A stretch of DNA of 64,000 bases from the NCBI RefSeq assembly GCF_001691555.1, contig NZ_MAYN01000007.1, forward strand, positions 374,300 through 438,299, written 5' to 3'. The notes under the pieces were generated by a model. It was not told the DNA's origin and searched no databases. It saw only the letters and a list, made by a program, of their open reading frames with translations. The stretch comes from Pantoea eucrina (GTDB taxonomy: Bacteria > Pseudomonadota > Gammaproteobacteria > Enterobacterales > Enterobacteriaceae). The position numbers and the translations under genes were made by a program. Positions 54,253 through 63,920 of the stretch are shown here, in pieces. Each line of letters starts with the position of its first letter. The stretch's first letter is position 1.

Positions 54253-55332
54253 ATGCAGAAAGACGCGCTGAACAACGTACATATCGCTGACGAACAGATT
54301 TTGATTACGCCGCAGGAGCTGAAAGCACGCTTTCCTCTGACGGCAGAGCAGGAGGCGCAGATTGCGGCTTCACGTAACACCATTGCAGATATTATTGCCG
54401 GACGCGATCCGCGCCTGCTGGTGGTCTGCGGTCCCTGCTCAATCCACGATCCGGAAGCAGCCCTGGTGTACGCCCGTCAGTTGAAAGATCTCTCTGTGCA
54501 GCTGAAGGATCAGCTGTATATCGTCATGCGCGTCTATTTTGAGAAACCCCGCACTACCGTAGGCTGGAAGGGGCTGATCAACGATCCTTACATGAACAAC
54601 TCGTTTGATATGGAAGCCGGGCTGCACATTGCGCGTCAGCTGCTGGTAAATCTGGTTGAAATGGGGCTGCCGCTGGCGACAGAAGCGCTGGATCCCAATA
54701 GCCCGCAATACCTCGGCGATCTTTTCAGCTGGTCAGCGATTGGTGCGCGCACAACGGAATCGCAGACGCACCGTGAGATGGCATCAGGCCTCTCTATGCC
54801 GGTGGGTTTCAAAAACGGCACCGATGGCAGTCTTGGCACGGCGATTAATGCCATGCGTGCGGCAGCGATGCCACACCGGTTTGTCGGGATTAACCAGGCT
54901 GGGCAGGTCTGCCTGCTGCAGACACAGGGCAACCCGGACGGGCACGTTATTCTGCGTGGTGGTAAAGCGCCTAACTACGGCCCGGATGATGTCGCGCAGT
55001 GTGAAAAAGAGATGCTGAAAGCAGGACTGCGCCCGGCCTTAATGATAGATTGCAGCCATGGCAATTCTAACAAAGACTATCGTCGTCAGCCTGGGGTAGC
55101 CGAATCGGCTATTGCGCAGATTAAAGATGGAAACCGCTCTATTATCGGCCTGATGCTGGAGAGCAATATTCATGAAGGCAATCAGCCTTCAGAGCAGCCG
55201 CGCAGCGAAATGAAATATGGTGTTTCGGTAACCGATGCCTGTATTGACTGGAACACCACCGAAACGCTGCTGCGCACTATCCATCAGGATCTGCAGGGAG
55301 TGCTGCCGGCGCGTCTGTCACACGAGGTATAA
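54253..55332 (+). CDS. aroF: 3-deoxy-7-phosphoheptulonate synthase AroF (Tyr-sensitive type)
   Basis: First enzyme of the shikimate pathway: PEP plus erythrose 4-phosphate to DAHP. 359 residues (E. coli AroF 356). VVCGPCSIHDPE, the FEKPRTTVGWKGLINDP block, GARTTESQTHREMASGLSMPVGFKNGTDG and DCSHGNSNKDYRRQ carry substrate and metal residues. MQKDALNNVHI at the start is AroF-like. The assignment to the tyrosine-sensitive isozyme rests on that, the TyrR boxes and the tyrA partner 6 bp downstream. Confidence 0.97.
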   Translation: MQKDALNNVHIADEQILITPQELKARFPLTAEQEAQIAASRNTIADIIAGRDPRLLVVCGPCSIHDPEAALVYARQLKDLSVQLKDQLYIVMRVYFEKPRTTVGWKGLINDPYMNNSFDMEAGLHIARQLLVNLVEMGLPLATEALDPNSPQYLGDLFSWSAIGARTTESQTHREMASGLSMPVGFKNGTDGSLGTAINAMRAAAMPHRFVGINQAGQVCLLQTQGNPDGHVILRGGKAPNYGPDDVAQCEKEMLKAGLRPALMIDCSHGNSNKDYRRQPGVAESAIAQIKDGNRSIIGLMLESNIHEGNQPSEQPRSEMKYGVSVTDACIDWNTTETLLRTIHQDLQGVLPARLSHEV

Positions 55333-55338
55333 AGAGTC

Positions 55339-56460
55339 ATGGTGGCTGAACTGACCGCATTACGCGATCAAATTGATGAAGTCGATCAGGCGCTGCTTGG
55401 GCTGCTGGCAAAACGACTGGAGCTGGTGGCCCAGGTTGGCGAAGTAAAAAGCCGTTATGGCCTGCCGATTTATGTACCCGAGCGTGAAGCAAGTATGCTG
55501 GCGTCGCGCCGGCAGGAAGCGGAAGCGCTCGGCGTTTCTCCCGATCTGATTGAAGATGTACTGCGTCGCCTGATGCGGGAATCCTATACGCATGAAAATG
55601 ACAAAGGGTTTAAAACGCTCTGTCCTTCACTGCGTCCGGTAGTGATCGTCGGTGGCAGCGGCAAGATGGGGCGTCTGTTTGAAAAGATGCTGACGCTGTC
55701 CGGTTATCAGGTGCGTATTCTGGACAAGCAGGACTGGGATCGCGCCGATCAACTCCTGCAGGATGCGGGCATGGTGATCATCAGTGTACCAATCCATCTC
55801 ACTGAGAAGATCATTGCCGATCTGCCTGCGTTGCCGGACGATTGCATTCTGGTGGATCTTGCATCGGTGAAAAACAGGCCGCTACAGGCCATGCTTGCCG
55901 CGCACACCGGGCCGGTACTGGGCCTGCATCCGATGTTTGGGCCTGACAGCGGCAGTCTGGCAAAACAGGTGGTAGTCTGGTGTGACGGTCGGCAACCGGA
56001 AGCGTATCAGTGGTTTCTGGAACAGATTCAGGTCTGGGGCGCACGGCTGCACTGCATCAGTGCCACAGAACACGATCAGAACATGGCTTTTATTCAGGCG
56101 CTGCGCCATTTTACGACCTTCGCTTATGGTCTGCACCTGGCCGAAGAGAATGTTAATCTGGATCAGCTGCTGGCGCTCTCTTCGCCTATCTACCGGCTGG
56201 AGCTGGCCATGGTGGGGCGGCTGTTTGCGCAGGATCCGCAGCTCTATGCCGATATCATTATGTCTTCAGAAAGTAACCTGGCGCTGATAAAGCGTTACCA
56301 CCAGCGGTTTGGTGAAGCTATCTCGCTGCTGGAGCAGAGCAATAAGCAGGCGTTTATCAGCAGCTTTGAACGCGTGGAACAGTGGTTTGGCGATCACGCT
56401 CAGCGTTTTCTGGTTGAGAGCCGCAGCCTGTTACGCTCGGCTAACGATAGCCGGCAATAA
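55339..56460 (+). CDS. tyrA: Chorismate mutase / prephenate dehydrogenase TyrA
   Basis: Bifunctional enzyme: chorismate to prephenate, then NAD-dependent oxidation to 4-hydroxyphenylpyruvate for tyrosine. 373 residues, the E. coli length. An AroQ-type mutase domain covers about residues 1-90 ([27 protein letters not shown]) and the dehydrogenase begins with the nucleotide fold [17 protein letters not shown], then [10 protein letters not shown]. Second gene of aroF-tyrA; convergent with pheA. Confidence 0.98.
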   Translation: MVAELTALRDQIDEVDQALLGLLAKRLELVAQVGEVKSRYGLPIYVPEREASMLASRRQEAEALGVSPDLIEDVLRRLMRESYTHENDKGFKTLCPSLRPVVIVGGSGKMGRLFEKMLTLSGYQVRILDKQDWDRADQLLQDAGMVIISVPIHLTEKIIADLPALPDDCILVDLASVKNRPLQAMLAAHTGPVLGLHPMFGPDSGSLAKQVVVWCDGRQPEAYQWFLEQIQVWGARLHCISATEHDQNMAFIQALRHFTTFAYGLHLAEENVNLDQLLALSSPIYRLELAMVGRLFAQDPQLYADIIMSSESNLALIKRYHQRFGEAISLLEQSNKQAFISSFERVEQWFGDHAQRFLVESRSLLRSANDSRQ

Positions 56461-56490
56461 AAAAAGGGCACCTTTAGCGGTGCCCTTTCT
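56461..56490. terminator. Terminator between convergent tyrA and pheA
   Basis: AAAGGGCACC (56463-56472) with GGTGCCCTTT (56479-56488), 6-nt loop. The A-run on its left gives a good T-tract for leftward pheA transcripts; for tyrA the tail is TTTCTGCTT, weaker. Confidence 0.85.
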
Positions 56491-56492
56491 GC

Positions 56493-57656
56493 TTATATAC
56501 GGGGTTCAACCGGAACTACATTTTCACCGGGATAGCAGCCCAGCACTTTCAGCGAGCGGGTCAGCTCGCGCAATTCTTCCAGCGCCAGCTGCATATTTTC
56601 CGACTGCAGATTGCCCTGAACATCAATATAAAACATCTCTTCCCACGGGTTACCGTTAATCGGGCGATTCTCCAGCCGGCTCATAATCAGGTTATGTTTG
56701 CGCAGTACCAGCAGCGCCTCCACCAGCGCACCTGCCTGCTGCCCGGTGGCCATGATCAGCGTGGTTTTAGCAGGCACCTGCATTGAAACATCAACCGGCT
56801 TGCGCGCCAGTACGATAAAACGCGTGTGGTTCTGCTGCTGATTTGCCAGGTTTCGCTCAAGCACCTGCAGGCCATAGAGTTCACCGCCTGCTTCGCTGCC
56901 CAGAGCCGCAACGTCAGGTGAATTAAGGGCGGCGACTTTCTCCATGGCTGCAGCAGTGCTTTCGGTATACTCAATTTTCCACTGCGGGAAACGGTTGATA
57001 AACTGACTGCACTGCTGAAAAGGCTGGGAATGGCTGTAGACCGTTTTTATCTGTTTAAGCGTGGTCGTCTCTTTTACCAGTACACAATGCTCGATGGGGA
57101 TCGTTAGTTCGCCAATGATAGAGAGCGACGTCTGCTGCAGCAGATCATAAACATCGTTGATGGAGCCGGAGCTGGTATTTTCAATCGGCATGACCGCATA
57201 GTCAGCCTGGCCAGCCTCAACCTGCTGGATAATATCCTGAAATTTCAGATAGCCGTTTTCAACATATGAAGCAAAATGGCGTGACGCATATTTACGGGCG
57301 GCCAGATGCGAATAAGATCCCTTAGGTCCCAGAAAGGCGATGCGGGGAGCCAGCGCGTGCGGGTGGTTCAGGTTTTTCTGCAGCAGCGCCTGCTGCGTCA
57401 GCACCGAATCTTCAATAATCAGCTGAAACAGACGGGTAATGTAGTGGGCGTCGAGCTGCTGCTCTTTACCGAGGGAAATCAGAGTTTCCAGCAGGGCACG
57501 CTCCCGCTCAATATCGCGGATAGGCCGCAGCGTAGTCAGTTTCGCCTGAGCAACTTCGATTGCCAGCGACCGTCGCTCAGCCAGTAACGCAAGTAATTTG
57601 CTGTCAACCGCGCTGATTTTGTCGCGCAGCGCGAGCAGTGGATTATCGATACTCAT
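56493..57656 (-). CDS. pheA: Chorismate mutase / prephenate dehydratase PheA
   Basis: Bifunctional enzyme leading to phenylpyruvate, feedback-inhibited by phenylalanine. ATG 57656 ([15 protein letters not shown]), 6 nt after AGGTG, gives 387 residues (E. coli 386); GTG 57665 is an alternative. Mutase domain 1-90; dehydratase domain about 105-285 with [12 protein letters not shown] and the catalytic TRF (278-280); ACT domain with GALV (309-312). The second Phe-binding motif reads ENRP (329-332) where E. coli has ESRP. Preceded by pheL and an attenuator. Confidence 0.97.
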   Translation of the reverse strand: MSIDNPLLALRDKISAVDSKLLALLAERRSLAIEVAQAKLTTLRPIRDIERERALLETLISLGKEQQLDAHYITRLFQLIIEDSVLTQQALLQKNLNHPHALAPRIAFLGPKGSYSHLAARKYASRHFASYVENGYLKFQDIIQQVEAGQADYAVMPIENTSSGSINDVYDLLQQTSLSIIGELTIPIEHCVLVKETTTLKQIKTVYSHSQPFQQCSQFINRFPQWKIEYTESTAAAMEKVAALNSPDVAALGSEAGGELYGLQVLERNLANQQQNHTRFIVLARKPVDVSMQVPAKTTLIMATGQQAGALVEALLVLRKHNLIMSRLENRPINGNPWEEMFYIDVQGNLQSENMQLALEELRELTRSLKVLGCYPGENVVPVEPRI

Positions 57657-57680
57657 TAGGCTCACCTGTAAATACAGTTA

Positions 57681-57710
57681 AAAAAAAAGCCTCCCGCTGG
57701 GGGAGGCTTT
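57681..57710 (-). terminator. pheA attenuator (leader terminator)
   Basis: On the minus strand AAAGCCTCCC and GGGAGGCTTT form a 10-bp stem with a 5-nt loop, followed by a run of T residues. It lies between pheL and pheA, so it is the attenuator controlled by translation of the Phe codons in pheL. Confidence 0.92.
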
Positions 57711-57756
57711 GTCATTCGTCTTCGCATTCATTTTCGCATGACGACACGCCTCCCGT

Positions 57757-57804
57757 TCAGGGGAAGGTAAAAAAGAATGCGAAGAAAAATGGCTGATGTT
57801 TCAT
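57757..57804 (-). CDS. pheL: pheA operon leader peptide PheL
   Basis: 15-residue leader [15 protein letters not shown], seven of them Phe; E. coli PheL is [15 protein letters not shown], one difference. Start ATG at 57804, TGA at 57757-57759. When charged tRNA-Phe is scarce the ribosome stalls on the Phe codons and lets an antiterminator form, allowing pheA transcription. Confidence 0.97.
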   Translation of the reverse strand: [15 protein letters not shown]

Positions 57805-57831
57805 GTCTGATTCCGGCAGGAAAGTGTTCTG

Positions 57832-57861
57832 AGAGTAATCGTACTGCTTAAAAGCTGTCAA
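57832..57861 (-). promoter_or_regulatory. Probable pheL-pheA promoter
   Basis: Consensus -35 TTGACA on the minus strand (57861-57856) just after the raiA terminator stem; best -10 is TACTCT (57837-57832) with an 18-bp spacer. The -35 is clear, the -10 is weak. Confidence 0.55.
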
Positions 57862-57890
57862 TAAAAAACGCGCCAGCTGGCGCGTTTTTT
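57861..57890 (-). terminator. Terminator of raiA
   Basis: AAAAAACGCGCC (57863-57874) with GGCGCGTTTTTT (57879-57890), AGCT loop; perfect 12-bp stem with a T-run in the leftward direction, 14 bp after the raiA stop. Confidence 0.9.
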
Positions 57891-57903
57891 ATAACTACAG
57901 CGT

Positions 57904-58230
57904 TTATCCTGCCGGAATAAAATCTTTAACACTGCTGGCAGCGCGGCGTGCTTCAGGCTTGTGCTGAGCTTTATTTAGCTGGCGCCCCAGTTTCTCAATC
58001 AAATCATTGATGGCGGTATACATATCACCATGTCTGGCACTGGCAACCAGAGTACCGTTAGGCGTATTAATCGTGGCATCTGCCGCAAACTCTTTAGGCT
58101 CTTTTGACAACACGATGTGTGGGTTAATGAGGTGGACTTGCCGCTTTTCCAACTTAGCGAGACGGTCTTCGACATGGCTGCGGATGGCCGGAGTGATTTC
58201 CATTTGTTTACTGGTAATGTTCAGAATCAT
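57904..58230 (-). CDS. raiA: Ribosome-associated inhibitor RaiA (YfiA)
   Basis: Cold- and stationary-phase factor that binds the 30S decoding channel and favours inactive 70S over 100S dimers. 108 residues (E. coli 113). [77 protein letters not shown] are family blocks. The C-terminal tail is short (KDFIPAG) and lacks the acidic end of E. coli RaiA. A perfect CRP-type site lies 64 bp upstream. Confidence 0.96.
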   Translation of the reverse strand: MILNITSKQMEITPAIRSHVEDRLAKLEKRQVHLINPHIVLSKEPKEFAADATINTPNGTLVASARHGDMYTAINDLIEKLGRQLNKAQHKPEARRAASSVKDFIPAG

Positions 58231-58293
58231 AGTTAAACCTCTCTGTCATTTCCGTCTGGGTAGAATCAGCATACCGCGCCCCACAGGAATTTA

Positions 58294-58309
58294 TGTGATC
58301 TTGATCACA
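58294..58309. promoter_or_regulatory. CRP-binding site upstream of raiA
   Basis: TGTGATCTTGATCACA has both TGTGA and TCACA half-sites with the standard 6-bp spacing; flanking bases extend the palindrome (TATGTGA and TCACATA). It lies 64 bp before the raiA start, suggesting cAMP-CRP control. Confidence 0.85.
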
Positions 58310-58443
58310 TAGGAAGGTCACTTTTTGTCAACGCAGAGGATTTGCGAGAAAGACCGGAGATTATTCAAAAAATGCTTGAAGACAGCAGAACAGCAGGGCA
58401 GGATTGACAGGTTAACTGCAACGCAGATGCCCTTTGCAGGCAT

Positions 58444-58470
58444 AAAAAAAGCAGCCAGCTGGCTGCTTTT
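58444..58470 (-). terminator. Terminator of bamD
   Basis: AAAAGCAGCC (58447-58456) with GGCTGCTTTT (58461-58470), AGCT loop, A-run on the left giving T residues in the leftward direction. Located 24 bp after the bamD stop. Confidence 0.88.
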
Positions 58471-58493
58471 TAAGCACGTTACCAACCGGTTTT

Positions 58494-59225
58494 TTAACTG
58501 TTATTGGCCGCGATAATTTTCGCCACTTTGTCAGCTTCGGCCGTTAACTGCAGCTGGCGATAAGCATTCTCCATCAGCGGCAGCGCATCACGTGTTGCCT
58601 GCGTATCCTGATAATCGCGCATCATGCCTTCCACACGATTAACAACAGCGACATAGGCCCCGCGCTTGGTATAGAATTGCGCCACCGAAAGTTCATATTT
58701 CGCCAGACGATCTTTCAGATAGGTCAGGCGTTTCTGAGCATCCGCCGCATACTGGCTGTTTGGGTAGCTACGCAGCAGCTGGGAGAAGTCACGGAAGGCG
58801 TCGCGCGCATGGTTGGGATCGCGATCGGAGCGATCGATACCAAAGAAGCCCTGCAGAGCGGAGTCATCCAGAGCCATATCCGTCAGGCCTTTCATATAGA
58901 TGACGTAATCGATATTCGGATGAGTAGGGTTCAGACGCATGAAGCGCGAGATAGCAGCCTGCGCCAGCGGAAGATCGGCATTTTTGTAATACGCGTAGAT
59001 TAAATCCAGCTGCACCTGCTGCGAGTAAGGACCAAACGGATAACGATTATCCAGCGCTTCCAGTTGCTTAATTGCCGCTTTGAAGTTACCGTCCTGCAGC
59101 TTTTGCTGAGCTGTGGCATAAATTTCAGACGGCGGGCTGTCCGGAACCGGATCAGATGAGCCTGAGCAGCCCACCAGGGCCAGGCTCAATGTGGCGGCAG
59201 CCACCAGATGTTTCATACGCGTCAT
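58494..59225 (-). CDS. bamD: Outer membrane assembly factor BamD
   Basis: Essential lipoprotein of the BAM complex that folds outer-membrane beta-barrels. 243 residues (E. coli 245). Signal peptide and lipobox LVGC with C20 as lipid site ([20 protein letters not shown]). The mature part has five TPR-like helical repeats ([48 protein letters not shown] and following). Divergent from rluD, 128 bp apart, as in E. coli. Confidence 0.97.
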   Translation of the reverse strand: MTRMKHLVAAATLSLALVGCSGSSDPVPDSPPSEIYATAQQKLQDGNFKAAIKQLEALDNRYPFGPYSQQVQLDLIYAYYKNADLPLAQAAISRFMRLNPTHPNIDYVIYMKGLTDMALDDSALQGFFGIDRSDRDPNHARDAFRDFSQLLRSYPNSQYAADAQKRLTYLKDRLAKYELSVAQFYTKRGAYVAVVNRVEGMMRDYQDTQATRDALPLMENAYRQLQLTAEADKVAKIIAANNS

Positions 59226-59353
59226 GACGAAATGATTATCCTCAAAATGTTATGGCGGAAGCTGTCCGTATAGCTCCCGGTAATGACCAGTACGATAGCA
59301 CATTATATTAAACGGCATCGCCGTAAAACCCAACGTTAACGAAGAAGCTGTAT

Positions 59354-60334
59354 ATGGCACAACAAGTTCAACTCACCGCAACGGTGTCCGAAGCACAGCT
59401 TGGACAACGTTTAGATCAGACTTTGGCAGAATTGTTCCCTGATTATTCACGCTCCCGCATAAAAGAGTGGATCCTCGATCGCCGCGTCAGCGTCAACGGC
59501 ACTATCATCGATAAACCGAAAGAGAAAGTTCTGGGCGGTGAGCAGGTGGCTATTGATGCTGAGATTGAAGAGGAACAGCGCTGGGAAGCGCAGAACATTC
59601 CTCTGAATATCGTTTATGAAGATGACCACATTCTGGTTATCAATAAACCCCGCGACCTGGTGGTACACCCGGGCGCAGGTAATCCTGACGGTACCATTCT
59701 GAACGCGCTGCTCTACCATTTTCCGGCGATTGCTGATGTACCGCGCGCCGGTATCGTTCATCGCCTGGATAAAGACACCACCGGCCTGATGGTCGTGGCA
59801 AAAACAGTTCCGGCACAAACGCATCTGGTGGAAACGCTGCAGATGCGTGAAATCACGCGCGAATATGAAGCGGTTGCTATCGGTACGATGACAGCGGGTG
59901 GCACCGTTGATGAGCCGATGGCGCGTCACTCTACCAAGCGTACCCACATGGCCGTCCATCCTATGGGGAAACCGGCAACCACGCACTACCGCATCATGGA
60001 GCATTTCCGGGCCCATACGCGCCTGCGTCTGCGTCTGGAAACCGGGCGTACGCATCAGATTCGTGTCCACATGGCGCATATCAACCATCCGCTGGTAGGC
60101 GATCCGCTCTATGGTGGCCGTCCGCGCCCGCCAAAAGGCGCCTCAGACGCGTTCATTAATACGCTGCGTGGATTTGATCGTCAGGCACTGCACGCGACGA
60201 TGCTGCGTCTTTATCATCCGATAACCGGCATTGAAATGGAGTGGCATGCACCGTTGCCGCAGGACATGGTTGATCTGATTGACGCTTTAAAAGCGGATAC
60301 CGAAGAGTTCCGCGATCGCATGGACTGGCTATGA
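59354..60334 (+). CDS. rluD: 23S rRNA pseudouridine(1911/1915/1917) synthase RluD
   Basis: Makes three pseudouridines in helix 69 of 23S rRNA. 326 residues, the E. coli length. An N-terminal S4 RNA-binding domain (QRLDQTLAELFPDYSRSRIKEWILDRRVSVNG) precedes the catalytic domain with GIVHRLDKDTTGLMVVAK, whose Asp is catalytic, and ETGRTHQIRVHMAHINHPLVGDPLYGG. Overlaps pgeF by 4 bp. Confidence 0.98.
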   Translation: MAQQVQLTATVSEAQLGQRLDQTLAELFPDYSRSRIKEWILDRRVSVNGTIIDKPKEKVLGGEQVAIDAEIEEEQRWEAQNIPLNIVYEDDHILVINKPRDLVVHPGAGNPDGTILNALLYHFPAIADVPRAGIVHRLDKDTTGLMVVAKTVPAQTHLVETLQMREITREYEAVAIGTMTAGGTVDEPMARHSTKRTHMAVHPMGKPATTHYRIMEHFRAHTRLRLRLETGRTHQIRVHMAHINHPLVGDPLYGGRPRPPKGASDAFINTLRGFDRQALHATMLRLYHPITGIEMEWHAPLPQDMVDLIDALKADTEEFRDRMDWL

Positions 60335-61059
60335 GTGAGTGGATCATCCCGGACTGGCCTGCGCCGCAGCGTGTCCGGGCCTGCTCCACTACCCGGCAGG
60401 GCGGTCATAGCGTGGCGCCCTGGGATTCGCTCAACCCCGCGGCCCACGTTGGGGATACGCCTGCGCACGTAATGCATAATCGCCAGCACATCGCAGAAAC
60501 ATTAGCGCTTTCTGCAATGCCGCAGTGGCTGAATCAGGTACATGGCAATGCGGTAGTACGTTTGCCTGCCGCCTCTGTGCTGCCACAGGCTGACGCAGCC
60601 ATCACCCGGGAGTCCGGCGTGGTATGCGCCATTATGACAGCTGACTGCCTGCCGGTGCTGTTTTGCAGTAAAGATGGCAGTGAAGTCGCAGCAGCTCATG
60701 CGGGCTGGCGCGGCCTCTGTAACGGCGTGCTGGAACAGACGCTGGCACAGTTCCACTGCCCGGCCAGCGAGGTATATGCCTGGCTGGGCCCGGCGATCGG
60801 ACCCAATGCGTTTGAGGTAGGGGCGGAAGTACGCCAGGCTTTTATGGCCCACGATGCCTGTGCTGAAGCAGCATTTCGTCCGGCGGGCGGGAAGTATTTT
60901 GCGGACCTCTGGCTACTGGCCGAGCAGCGTCTGGTTAACGCCGGCGTAACCTCTGTCAGTGGTTCACGACGCTGCACCTTCACTGAAGAACACGATTTTT
61001 TCTCCTTTCGTCGTGACGGCGTGACCGGGCGTATGGCAACCCTGATCTGGCTAAGATAA
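60331..61059 (+). CDS. pgeF: Peptidoglycan editing factor PgeF (YfiH, multicopper polyphenol oxidase-like)
   Basis: Family DUF152/YfiH. E. coli PgeF removes mis-incorporated L-Ser from peptidoglycan precursors; related proteins act as laccases or purine nucleoside phosphorylases. 242 residues (E. coli 243). Metal-site blocks are NQVHGNAVV, MTADCLPVLF, VAAAHAGWRGLCNGV and LGPAIGPNAFEVG. Start ATG 60331 overlaps the rluD stop, so the two are translationally coupled. Confidence 0.94.
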   Translation: MSEWIIPDWPAPQRVRACSTTRQGGHSVAPWDSLNPAAHVGDTPAHVMHNRQHIAETLALSAMPQWLNQVHGNAVVRLPAASVLPQADAAITRESGVVCAIMTADCLPVLFCSKDGSEVAAAHAGWRGLCNGVLEQTLAQFHCPASEVYAWLGPAIGPNAFEVGAEVRQAFMAHDACAEAAFRPAGGKYFADLWLLAEQRLVNAGVTSVSGSRRCTFTEEHDFFSFRRDGVTGRMATLIWLR

Positions 61060-61119
61060 CTTTACCCCCTGAGACGATCAGGTAAGCCTGTTTTTTGCTC
61101 ACAATATCAGGTCAGAAAC

Positions 61120-61149
61120 CTTGAAAATTTGAGGCCTGACCTCATTTTA
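61120..61149 (+). promoter_or_regulatory. Sigma-32 heat-shock promoter of clpB
   Basis: CTTGAAA (61120-61126), 13-bp spacer, CCTCATTTTA (61140-61149); close to the sigma-32 consensus CTTGAAA...CCCCATnTA. Located 38 bp before clpB. Confidence 0.9.
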
Positions 61150-61186
61150 ATCTCCAGTAGCATTTTGACCTGTAACGGGAGGAATT

Positions 61187-63760
61187 ATGCGTCTGGATCG
61201 TCTTACCAACAAATTCCAGCTAGCCCTTGCTGATGCCCAGTCCCTGGCTCTGGGACAGGATAACCAGTTTATTGAACCGCTTCATGTGATGAGCGCTCTG
61301 CTCAATCAGGAAGGGGGATCGGTGCGTCCGCTGCTCAGCGCAGCAGGTGCCGATGTCGCCACTCTGCGTACCAGTATTGAACAGGCAATCAATCGTCTGC
61401 CCCAGGTAGAAGGCACCGGGGGCGACGTGCAGCCCTCAGCCGATCTGGTGCGAATGCTGAACCTGTGTGACAAGCTGGCACAAAAGCGCGGCGATAACTT
61501 TATCTCATCTGAATTATTTGTTCTGGCGGCGCTGGATTCACGCGGTTCGCTGGCGGATCTGCTCAAAGCTGCCGGCGTGGCGTCTGACAAACTCGCGAAC
61601 GCTATTGAACAATTGCGTGGAGGCGAAAACGTGAATGACCAGGGAGCTGAAGATCAGCGCCAGGCACTGAAGAAATATACTATCGATCTCACCGAGCGCG
61701 CCGAGCGAGGCAAGCTGGATCCGGTAATTGGCCGTGATGAAGAGATCCGCCGCACCATTCAGGTGCTGCAGCGCCGTACCAAAAACAACCCGGTATTGAT
61801 TGGTGAACCTGGCGTGGGTAAAACCGCGATTGTTGAAGGTCTGGCTCAGCGTATTATCAACGGTGAAGTGCCTGAAGGGCTGAAAGGTCGTCGCGTGCTG
61901 GCGCTGGATATGGGTGCGCTGGTGGCCGGAGCCAAATATCGTGGTGAATTTGAAGAGCGCCTGAAAGGGGTGCTGAACGATCTCGCGAAGCAGGAAGGCA
62001 ACGTCATTCTGTTTATCGATGAGCTGCACACTATGGTAGGCGCAGGCAAAGCCGATGGTGCGATGGACGCAGGAAACATGCTGAAGCCGGCTCTGGCGCG
62101 TGGCGAGCTGCACTGCGTTGGCGCAACCACGCTGGATGAGTACCGGCAGTATATAGAAAAAGATGCTGCCCTGGAGCGCCGCTTCCAGAAGGTATTTGTC
62201 GCGGAGCCCAGCGTCGAAGATACCATTGCTATTCTGCGCGGCCTGAAAGAACGCTATGAGCTGCATCACCATGTGCAGATCACCGATCCGGCTATCGTGG
62301 CAGCAGCAACATTGTCACACCGCTATATCGCCGATCGTCAGCTGCCGGATAAAGCAATTGACCTGATAGATGAAGCTGCATCCAGCATTCGTCTGCAGAT
62401 CGATTCCAAACCTGAGCCGCTCGATCGTCTGGAGCGCCGCATTATCCAGCTGAAGCTGGAGCAGCAGGCGCTGAAAAAAGAGTCTGATGATGCCAGTGTC
62501 AAACGTCTGGAGATGCTGGAAACAGAACTGAATCAGAAAGAGCGCGAATATGCGGAACTGGAAGAAGAGTGGAAAGCTGAAAAAGCATCACTTACCGGTA
62601 CGCAAAACATTAAAGCGGAGCTGGAGCAGGCTCGACTGACGCTGGAGCAGGCGCGACGTGTTGGCGACCTGGCACAAATGTCCGAGCTGCAGTATGGCAA
62701 AATTCCGGCGCTGGAAAAGCAGCTGGCAAGCGCTACTCAGGCTGAAGGCAAGATCATGAAATTGTTACGCAACCGCGTAACTGACGTTGAAATTGCCGAC
62801 GTACTGGCGCGCTGGACCGGTATCCCGGTAGCACGCATGATGGAGGGCGAGCGTGACAAATTGCTGCGTATGGAGCAGGAGCTGCATGCGCGGGTTATCG
62901 GCCAGAATGAAGCGGTGGAGGCGGTTTCTAATGCCATCCGTCGCAGCCGGGCAGGCTTGTCCGATCCAAACCGTCCGATTGGCTCATTCCTCTTCCTCGG
63001 TCCAACCGGGGTAGGTAAAACCGAGCTGTGCAAAGCGCTGGCAAACTTCCTGTTTGACAGTGACGATGCGATGGTGCGAATCGATATGTCTGAGTTTATG
63101 GAAAAACATTCGGTTTCGCGGCTGGTGGGCGCACCTCCGGGATATGTCGGATATGAAGAGGGCGGTTATCTTACTGAAGCAGTACGCCGTCGGCCTTACT
63201 CCGTGATTTTACTGGATGAAGTAGAGAAAGCGCATCCGGATGTGTTTAACATCCTGCTGCAGGTGCTGGATGATGGTCGACTGACTGATGGTCAGGGGCG
63301 TACCGTGGATTTCCGCAATTCGGTGGTGATTATGACATCGAACCTGGGGTCGGATTTAATACAGGAGCGTTTTGGCGCACTTGACTATCCAGCCATGAAA
63401 GAGACGGTAATGACAGTAGTCGGACACCACTTCCGTCCTGAGTTCATCAACCGTATAGATGAAGTTGTGGTGTTTCATCCACTGGGAGAGCAGCACATTG
63501 CCTCTATTGCGCAGATTCAGCTGCAGCGTCTTTATCAGCGGCTGGACGATCGCGGCTATCAGCTGCACATCTCTGAAGCAGCACTGAAGCTGCTTGGTGA
63601 AAATGGCTACGATCCGGTTTACGGTGCACGTCCGCTCAAACGGGCTATCCAGCAGCATATAGAGAACCCGCTGGCGCAGAAGATACTTTCCGGTGCATTT
63701 GTGCCAGGAAAAGTTATCGAAATGGATGTAAGCGAAGGCGAAATTGTCGCTCATCAGTAA
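61187..63760 (+). CDS. clpB: ATP-dependent disaggregase ClpB
   Basis: Hexameric AAA+ chaperone that, with DnaK, resolubilises aggregated proteins after heat shock. 857 residues, the E. coli length. Clp_N domain (1-145), NBD1 with GEPGVGKTA, middle coiled-coil domain (about 410-525), NBD2 with GPTGVGKTE and the [11 protein letters not shown] pore loop, and a C-terminal small domain. GGGAGGAA precedes ATG 61187. No ClpP-binding IGF/L loop is apparent, as expected for ClpB. Confidence 0.99.
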   Translation: MRLDRLTNKFQLALADAQSLALGQDNQFIEPLHVMSALLNQEGGSVRPLLSAAGADVATLRTSIEQAINRLPQVEGTGGDVQPSADLVRMLNLCDKLAQKRGDNFISSELFVLAALDSRGSLADLLKAAGVASDKLANAIEQLRGGENVNDQGAEDQRQALKKYTIDLTERAERGKLDPVIGRDEEIRRTIQVLQRRTKNNPVLIGEPGVGKTAIVEGLAQRIINGEVPEGLKGRRVLALDMGALVAGAKYRGEFEERLKGVLNDLAKQEGNVILFIDELHTMVGAGKADGAMDAGNMLKPALARGELHCVGATTLDEYRQYIEKDAALERRFQKVFVAEPSVEDTIAILRGLKERYELHHHVQITDPAIVAAATLSHRYIADRQLPDKAIDLIDEAASSIRLQIDSKPEPLDRLERRIIQLKLEQQALKKESDDASVKRLEMLETELNQKEREYAELEEEWKAEKASLTGTQNIKAELEQARLTLEQARRVGDLAQMSELQYGKIPALEKQLASATQAEGKIMKLLRNRVTDVEIADVLARWTGIPVARMMEGERDKLLRMEQELHARVIGQNEAVEAVSNAIRRSRAGLSDPNRPIGSFLFLGPTGVGKTELCKALANFLFDSDDAMVRIDMSEFMEKHSVSRLVGAPPGYVGYEEGGYLTEAVRRRPYSVILLDEVEKAHPDVFNILLQVLDDGRLTDGQGRTVDFRNSVVIMTSNLGSDLIQERFGALDYPAMKETVMTVVGHHFRPEFINRIDEVVVFHPLGEQHIASIAQIQLQRLYQRLDDRGYQLHISEAALKLLGENGYDPVYGARPLKRAIQQHIENPLAQKILSGAFVPGKVIEMDVSEGEIVAHQ
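61618..61633 (+). promoter_or_regulatory. Internal ribosome site and GTG start for short ClpB
   Basis: GGAGG at 61618-61622 lies 8 nt before GTG 61631, codon 149. In E. coli the short ClpB form starts at Val149. Site and codon number are conserved here, so an N-domain-less form is likely made. Confidence 0.8.
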
Positions 63761-63771
63761 GTGTTACGCAT

Positions 63772-63798
63772 AAAAACGGGCCTGCGGGCCCGTTTTTT
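63772..63798 (+). terminator. Intrinsic terminator after clpB
   Basis: AAAACGGGCC with GGCCCGTTTT, 4-nt loop and a T-run. Confidence 0.9.
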
Positions 63799-63860
63799 GT
63801 TGCTTAAATAAGCGTTCAAGCTGTTTTTTACAACGCTTTGCCTGGAAAGTGAGCGCTTAA

Positions 63861-63920
63861 GCAAAAAAGTTAAAATTAGCACTTGTCACCCGCCGAGAAC
63901 TCCCTATAATGCGCCACCAC
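63861..63920 (+). promoter_or_regulatory. rRNA operon P1 promoter (UP element, -35, -10)
   Basis: AT-rich UP-like tract AAAAAAGTTAAAATTAGCAC (63863-63882), TTGTCA (63883-63888), 16-bp spacer, TATAAT (63905-63910), then GCGCCACCACTGA, the GC-rich discriminator and start region of rrn P1 promoters. clpB is followed by rrnG in E. coli. The remaining bases to 64000 would be leader or P2 region; no rRNA gene starts in the window. Confidence 0.9.
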
